DNA of 64,000 bases from contig SZOX01000005.1 in the NCBI GenBank assembly GCA_030263385.1, positions 1 through 64,000 on the forward strand. Direction: 5' to 3'. Origin of the DNA: Zeimonas sp003577305 (lineage in GTDB: Bacteria > Pseudomonadota > Gammaproteobacteria > Burkholderiales > Burkholderiaceae_E). Each line of letters opens with the position of its first letter. Position 1 is the first letter of the stretch. This document shows positions 60,797-64,000 of the stretch, piece by piece. A program made the translations under genes and the position numbers. The notes below the pieces were generated by a model. The model made no database searches and was not told the DNA's origin. It was given only the letters and a program-made list of their open reading frames with translations.

Positions 60797-62194
60797 TCAG
60801 GCGGCGGGCACGGTGAACGCGAAGCGGAACGTCCCTTCCATGCTGGACGCCGAGATCGATCCGCCGTGGGCCTCGACGATCGATTTCGCGATTGCGAGGC
60901 CGAGGCCCGCTCCCTCGCCCTCCTTCCGGCGCGAGGCATCGACCCGATAGAAGCGGTCGAACAGCCGGGGCAGGTGTTCGGGCGCGATCGGCAGCCCGGG
61001 GTTCTCGACGCTCAACTCGGTCTGCCCGGCACGACCTGCGCCGACCGTCACGCGAATCTCCCCGTCGCGGGGGGTGTGCCGGATCGCGTTCGATAACAGG
61101 TTGCTCACCGCGCGCCGCAGCATGTCGCGGTCGGCGCGTGCGCGTCCCTCGCCGGTGAGTACGAGCCGCACGCCGCGCTCCTCGGCCAGCGCCTCGTAGA
61201 ACGCAAACAGGCGCTCGACCTCAGAAGCCAGATCGACGCTCTCGGTTCGCGTGGTAATCAATCCGTTGTCGGCTTTGGCCAGGAACAGCATGTCGGAGGT
61301 CATCTGCGAGAGCCGTTCGTACTCCTCAAGGTTCGAGTACAGGATCTCGCGGTATTCGTCGGCGGTGCGCGCACGGGCGAGTGCAACCTGCGTCTGCGTC
61401 ATCAGGTTGCTGACCGGCGTGCGCAGCTCGTGTGCGAGATCCGACGAGAAGTCCGACAGGCGCCGGAACGAATCCTCGAGCCGCGCCAGCATGTCGTTGA
61501 AGGCCGCGGCGAGCGGAGCGAGCTCCGATGGCATCGATTCAGGCGGCAAGCGCTCGCCGAGCCGATCGGCGGAGACGCGCTGCATCAGATTCAGCGCCTT
61601 GCGCGCGGGCGCGAGGCCCCGACGCGCCGAGAACCAGCCCAGCAGCGCGGACAGCGCGATGCCAACCGCGACACTCACCCACAGGCTGTTGCGGAAGTCG
61701 GTCATGAACTGGCGATGGAAATCGATGTCGAGTGCGACGACGATCCCCGCCGGCTGCGCGCCCTCGATTCCGGTGTCCGCGGTCATCGAGATGAAGCGAA
61801 ACAGTCGGCCTTCGTGCTCTCGCATACTCGCTTCGGCGGCCTGCGGTGCATCGGCCGACGGAACCGACCACGCTGGCCCGTTTGCGAGCCCGAAGCCTTC
61901 GGACCTGTAGAGCCTCCTGCCATCAGGCGCGACGACAGCAACGAACAGGTCGTGGTGCCCGACGAGCGCTTCGGCCAATTTGTCGTGCACTGCGACGAGC
62001 TCGCTTTCGGTGCGCACCTTCGAGAGCACGTTGCGCACGAGCTCCAGTTTTCCTTCGAGCACGGCCTGGTCCTGCTCCATCAGGTGTGCGTCGACCAGCC
62101 GCCCGACGAAGTAGCCTCCGAAGAGGAGAACCGCGGTCGAAGCGATCGAGAAATACAGCGTGAGCAGGAACGTGATCGATCGCCGTTTTCGCAT
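60797..62194 (-). CDS. copS: Copper-sensing histidine kinase CopS/CusS type
   Basis: Protein of 465 residues. Two membrane helices (about 8-30 and 166-188) enclose a periplasmic sensor domain. HAMP follows ('RRGLAPARKALNLMQRVSADRLGERLP'), then the H-box 'LSDFSSDLAHELRTPVSNLMTQTQVAL' (His near 255), N-box 'LLSNAIRHTPRDGEI', and G-boxes 'FDRFYRVDASRRKEGEGAGLGLAIAKSIVEAHGG'. This is the CusS/CopS heavy-metal kinase layout. It overlaps the response regulator stop by one base (TGATG). It may also phosphorylate the orphan CopR at 52708. Confidence 0.93.
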   Translation of the reverse strand: MRKRRSITFLLTLYFSIASTAVLLFGGYFVGRLVDAHLMEQDQAVLEGKLELVRNVLSKVRTESELVAVHDKLAEALVGHHDLFVAVVAPDGRRLYRSEGFGLANGPAWSVPSADAPQAAEASMREHEGRLFRFISMTADTGIEGAQPAGIVVALDIDFHRQFMTDFRNSLWVSVAVGIALSALLGWFSARRGLAPARKALNLMQRVSADRLGERLPPESMPSELAPLAAAFNDMLARLEDSFRRLSDFSSDLAHELRTPVSNLMTQTQVALARARTADEYREILYSNLEEYERLSQMTSDMLFLAKADNGLITTRTESVDLASEVERLFAFYEALAEERGVRLVLTGEGRARADRDMLRRAVSNLLSNAIRHTPRDGEIRVTVGAGRAGQTELSVENPGLPIAPEHLPRLFDRFYRVDASRRKEGEGAGLGLAIAKSIVEAHGGSISASSMEGTFRFAFTVPAA

Positions 62195-62877
62195 CAGGTT
62201 TGCTCCGGCGCCTCGATCACGTAGCCCGTGCCACGCACAGTGTGGATCAGCTTCGGCTCGAAGTCGTCGTCGACCTTCGCACGCAGGCGGCGTACCGCCA
62301 CCTCGATCACGTTCGTGTCGCTGTCGAAGTTCATGTCCCAGACCTGCGAGGCGATGAGCGAGCGCGGCAGGACTTCGCCCTGACGGCGCAGCAGCAGCTC
62401 GAGCAGCGCGAATTCCTTCGCGGTGAGATCGATACGCTTGCCCGCTCGAACCACTCTGCGCCGCAGCAGGTCGAGCTCGAGATCGGCGACCTGCAATCGC
62501 TGTTGCTCGCGCCCGAGCCCGCGTCGCAGCAGCGTCCGCACGCGCGCAAGCAATTCTGAAAATGCGAAGGGCTTGACGAGGTAATCGTCAGCGCCGAGTT
62601 CCAGGCCTTTGACGCGATCGTCCACCTGGTCGCGGGCGGTGAGAAACAGTACGGGCATTGACCGGCCCTGCGCGCGGATGCGCCTGAGCACCTCCCAGCC
62701 GTCCATTCCGGGCAGCATCACGTCGAGCACAACGAGGTCGTAGTCGTTTTGCGTCGCCAGATGCGCACCGTCGATGCCGTCGCGGGCCAAGTCCGCTACG
62801 AATCCGGCTTCACTGAGTCCCTGCCGCAGATAGTCGCCCGTCTTTCGTTCGTCCTCGACGATGAGGATCTTCACCAT
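62194..62877 (-). CDS. copR: Copper response regulator CopR/CusR type (copy 2)
   Basis: Protein of 227 residues, OmpR family, closely similar to the copy at 52708; the stretch 'VLFLTARDQVDDRVKGLELGADDYLVKPFAFSELLARVRTLLRRG' and the winged helix are almost the same. The receiver Asp is in 'LVVLDVMLPGMDGWEVL'. Coupled to copS. The start at 62877 (MVKILIVEDER) has AGGAAA nearby. A dyad 69 bases upstream suggests autoregulation. Confidence 0.93.
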   Translation of the reverse strand: MVKILIVEDERKTGDYLRQGLSEAGFVADLARDGIDGAHLATQNDYDLVVLDVMLPGMDGWEVLRRIRAQGRSMPVLFLTARDQVDDRVKGLELGADDYLVKPFAFSELLARVRTLLRRGLGREQQRLQVADLELDLLRRRVVRAGKRIDLTAKEFALLELLLRRQGEVLPRSLIASQVWDMNFDSDTNVIEVAVRRLRAKVDDDFEPKLIHTVRGTGYVIEAPEQT

Positions 62878-62945
62878 TTCCTCCCTCAGGTCCGATTCCC
62901 CGATTGCAGCCAATTGTGCAGCCTGCTGCACGGGTTCGGCGCGTG

Positions 62946-62961
62946 ATTACGAAGATGTAAT
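62946..62961. promoter_or_regulatory. CopR-type dyad before copR copy 2 and the efflux relic
   Basis: ATTACGAAGATGTAAT fits RTTAC-N6-GTAAY. It is 69 bases before copR copy 2 and 46 bases before the ruined outer-membrane channel gene at 63007, the same divergent layout as at 52606. This shows that the copR/efflux promoter region was duplicated. Confidence 0.7.
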
Positions 62962-63006
62962 ACTGCGGTCAGGCCGTTGTCGGCTGCCCGTGGCCAACAT
63001 CGCGCC

Positions 63007-63570
63007 ATGCGATTTCCACGAATGGCGGCAACGAACCTGGAGCTGACGCTCTCGCTGGTGGCTTGGTCCCCGGGCGCTCGCGCGCAGTCGCTTGCCGGCG
63101 CGATCGAGCAGGCTTGGTTGCGTAACCTGCTCGCTTCGACCCTTGAAGTGCGCCAAGACGAAGCGCTCGCTAGCATCGACCTGCCCGACTGTCTCACGCC
63201 CGGTGAGCTCGCGGCGAGTCTTTCGGCGCAGGCGGACCGCTTCCATTGCGACGAGGGCGCGCAGAAACGGGAAATGGAGCTGGGCGTTCCGCTATGGGTT
63301 GCCGGGGCAGCGGGCGGCACGTCACGCCGAAGCGCGAAGTCTGTAGGAACAGGTGCATGCGCAACGCTCGCTGTCGCTTCTGATGCTTGCGGGCGAAGTG
63401 TGCATGCGATGGTGGGCGCTGGCTGTCGCGCGAACCGCCCGCGACCTCGCGCGCGACGAGCGCCTCGCGGCCGAGGCCGGGCTGTGCAGGCACAGGCGCT
63501 TGTGCAGGCGCAGGAAGTGAGCCTTCGAGCGATCACCGGAGTCGAAGTGCCGCCGGTCCTCGAGGGTGAA
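63007..63570 (+). pseudogene. Outer-membrane efflux channel relic (CzcC-like)
   Basis: The open frame begins 'MRFPRMAATNLELTLSLVAWSPGARAQSLAGAIEQAWLRNLLASTLEVRQDEALASIDL..CLTPGELAASLSAQADRF' and 'MELGVPLWVAG', matching in order the channel at 51345 ('AQGLSDAFERAWARYPLASSLEARDAEA', 'EVGVPLWLPG'). Further on, in other frames, come 'ARDERLAAEAG' and 'VSLRAITGVEVPPVLE' (compare 'YRTLTGIEPPSVLT'). There are several frameshifts and deletions; it ends where an IstB relic begins. Confidence 0.78.
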
Positions 63571-63637
63571 GCCGTCACCTTGCAGTCCATCGCACTTGTT
63601 CTTCCAGCTCGTGAGCCGTTGCTAACGGCGGGGCTGG

Positions 63638-63815
63638 ATGCTGGTGACCGGCAACCGCCCGGTGACCGAGTGGGGGACGTGTTCGAGGATGCCGACATCG
63701 CTACCGCGATCCCGATCGACTGCTGCATCACAGCCACGTCGTCACGATCCGCGGCGCCAGCTACCGGCTGCGCACGAACGGCGCGCTGGCCTGGTTCAAC
63801 AGGCCAGCGCGCTAA
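63638..63815 (+). pseudogene. IstB (IS21 helper ATPase) C-terminal relic
   Basis: In three successive frames it reads 'LVTGNRPVTEWG', 'VFEDADIATAI' and 'LLHHSHVVTIRGASYRLRTNGALAWFNRPAR' before a stop at 63813-63815. These are the final motifs of IstB, the ATPase of IS21-family elements (usually 'RLLHHSEVITIRGDSYRLREKRR'). The rest of the element is gone. Confidence 0.78.
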
Positions 63816-63890
63816 CGACATCGACGATCAACTGATCATCAACCGCGGGGCAGCACTCGATGTCGTCGGGGCGTCAGTTCTGGATGTCGC

Positions 63891-64000
63891 TTGACACTTA
63901 GATTGCTCCGCTATTTCGTCGCTGTCGCAGAAGAGCTGCATCTCGCCCGTGCGGCCGACCGCCTCGGCATCGAGCAATCTCCCGTATCGCGGGCAATGCG
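63891..64000 (+). CDS. LysR-family regulator, N-terminal part (cut by window edge)
   Basis: From a TTG at 63891 the frame gives 'MTLRLLRYFVAVAEELHLARAADRLGIEQSPVSRAM', the LysR helix-turn-helix, and runs off the right edge. No ATG is seen, and an IstB relic lies just upstream, so the true start may have been replaced. Its sequence is close to the LysR protein at 4048. Confidence 0.75.
   Translation, partial: MTLRLLRYFVAVAEELHLARAADRLGIEQSPVSRAM

Overview
The window is GC-rich DNA from a betaproteobacterium, most likely a Burkholderiales member. This rests on the codon style, the DUF4148, DUF3141 and DUF2933 families, and the CopR/CopS-type metal genes; no rRNA or housekeeping locus is present to fix the genus. 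It reads as an accessory region (genomic island or plasmid-borne resistance region): an AlpA-type regulator at the left edge, several insertion sequences, gene relics, and a very high density of metal-handling genes.

Layout. (1) 1-8.7 kb: AlpA-type regulator (partial), an island gene split by a complete IS66 element, a LysR regulator, and a three-level nest of insertion sequences (an IS3-type relic split by an rve-type element that is itself split by a complete IS3-family element). At each insertion junction the reading frame is restored if the insert and one target repeat are removed. (2) 9.3-13.1 kb: secreted Met-rich protein, glucoamylase-like protein, small HMA metallochaperone, DUF411 protein and a ferric-reductase-like relic. 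(3) 13.1-17.1 kb, minus strand: DUF3141 hydrolase, a decayed copper ATPase and a thiolase. (4) 17.4-27.3 kb, plus strand: a tight nine-gene run (DUF2933, ICMT-like methyltransferase, divergent phosphoketolase, Rieske protein, beta-CASP hydrolase, AMP/thymidine phosphorylase, PRPP synthase, DUF5676, UbiB-like kinase). (5) 27.3-36.4 kb: accessory FtsH, a frameshifted OsmC, a GH65 relic, type II GAPDH, zinc alcohol dehydrogenase and a phospholipase D protein, with two pairs of duplicated small secreted genes. (6) 36.6-40.8 kb: methyltransferase, Met-rich multicopper oxidase and partners. (7) 41-43.6 kb: a compact mercury operon merR / merTPA. (8) 43.7-62.9 kb: a six-gene RND efflux plus P-type ATPase operon (minus strand), a divergent copR-copA-copB-cupredoxin-copper ATPase-cytochrome c operon, and a second copRS pair. 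(9) 63-64 kb: an outer-membrane efflux relic, an IstB relic and the start of another LysR gene.

The most interesting signal is a repeated dyad, RTTAC-N6-GTAAY, found in front of copR/efflux, copA and the second copR, and as a tandem pair in the thiolase/DUF2933 divergent promoter that heads the nine-gene metabolic run. Weaker copies precede the duplicated secreted peptides and the DUF4148 genes. This suggests that one copper-responsive regulator controls both export/oxidation of copper and a set of bypass and repair enzymes (phosphoketolase, spare Rieske, UbiB, possibly FtsH and type II GAPDH). The dyad copies are read directly from the sequence; the shared regulation and its purpose are inference.
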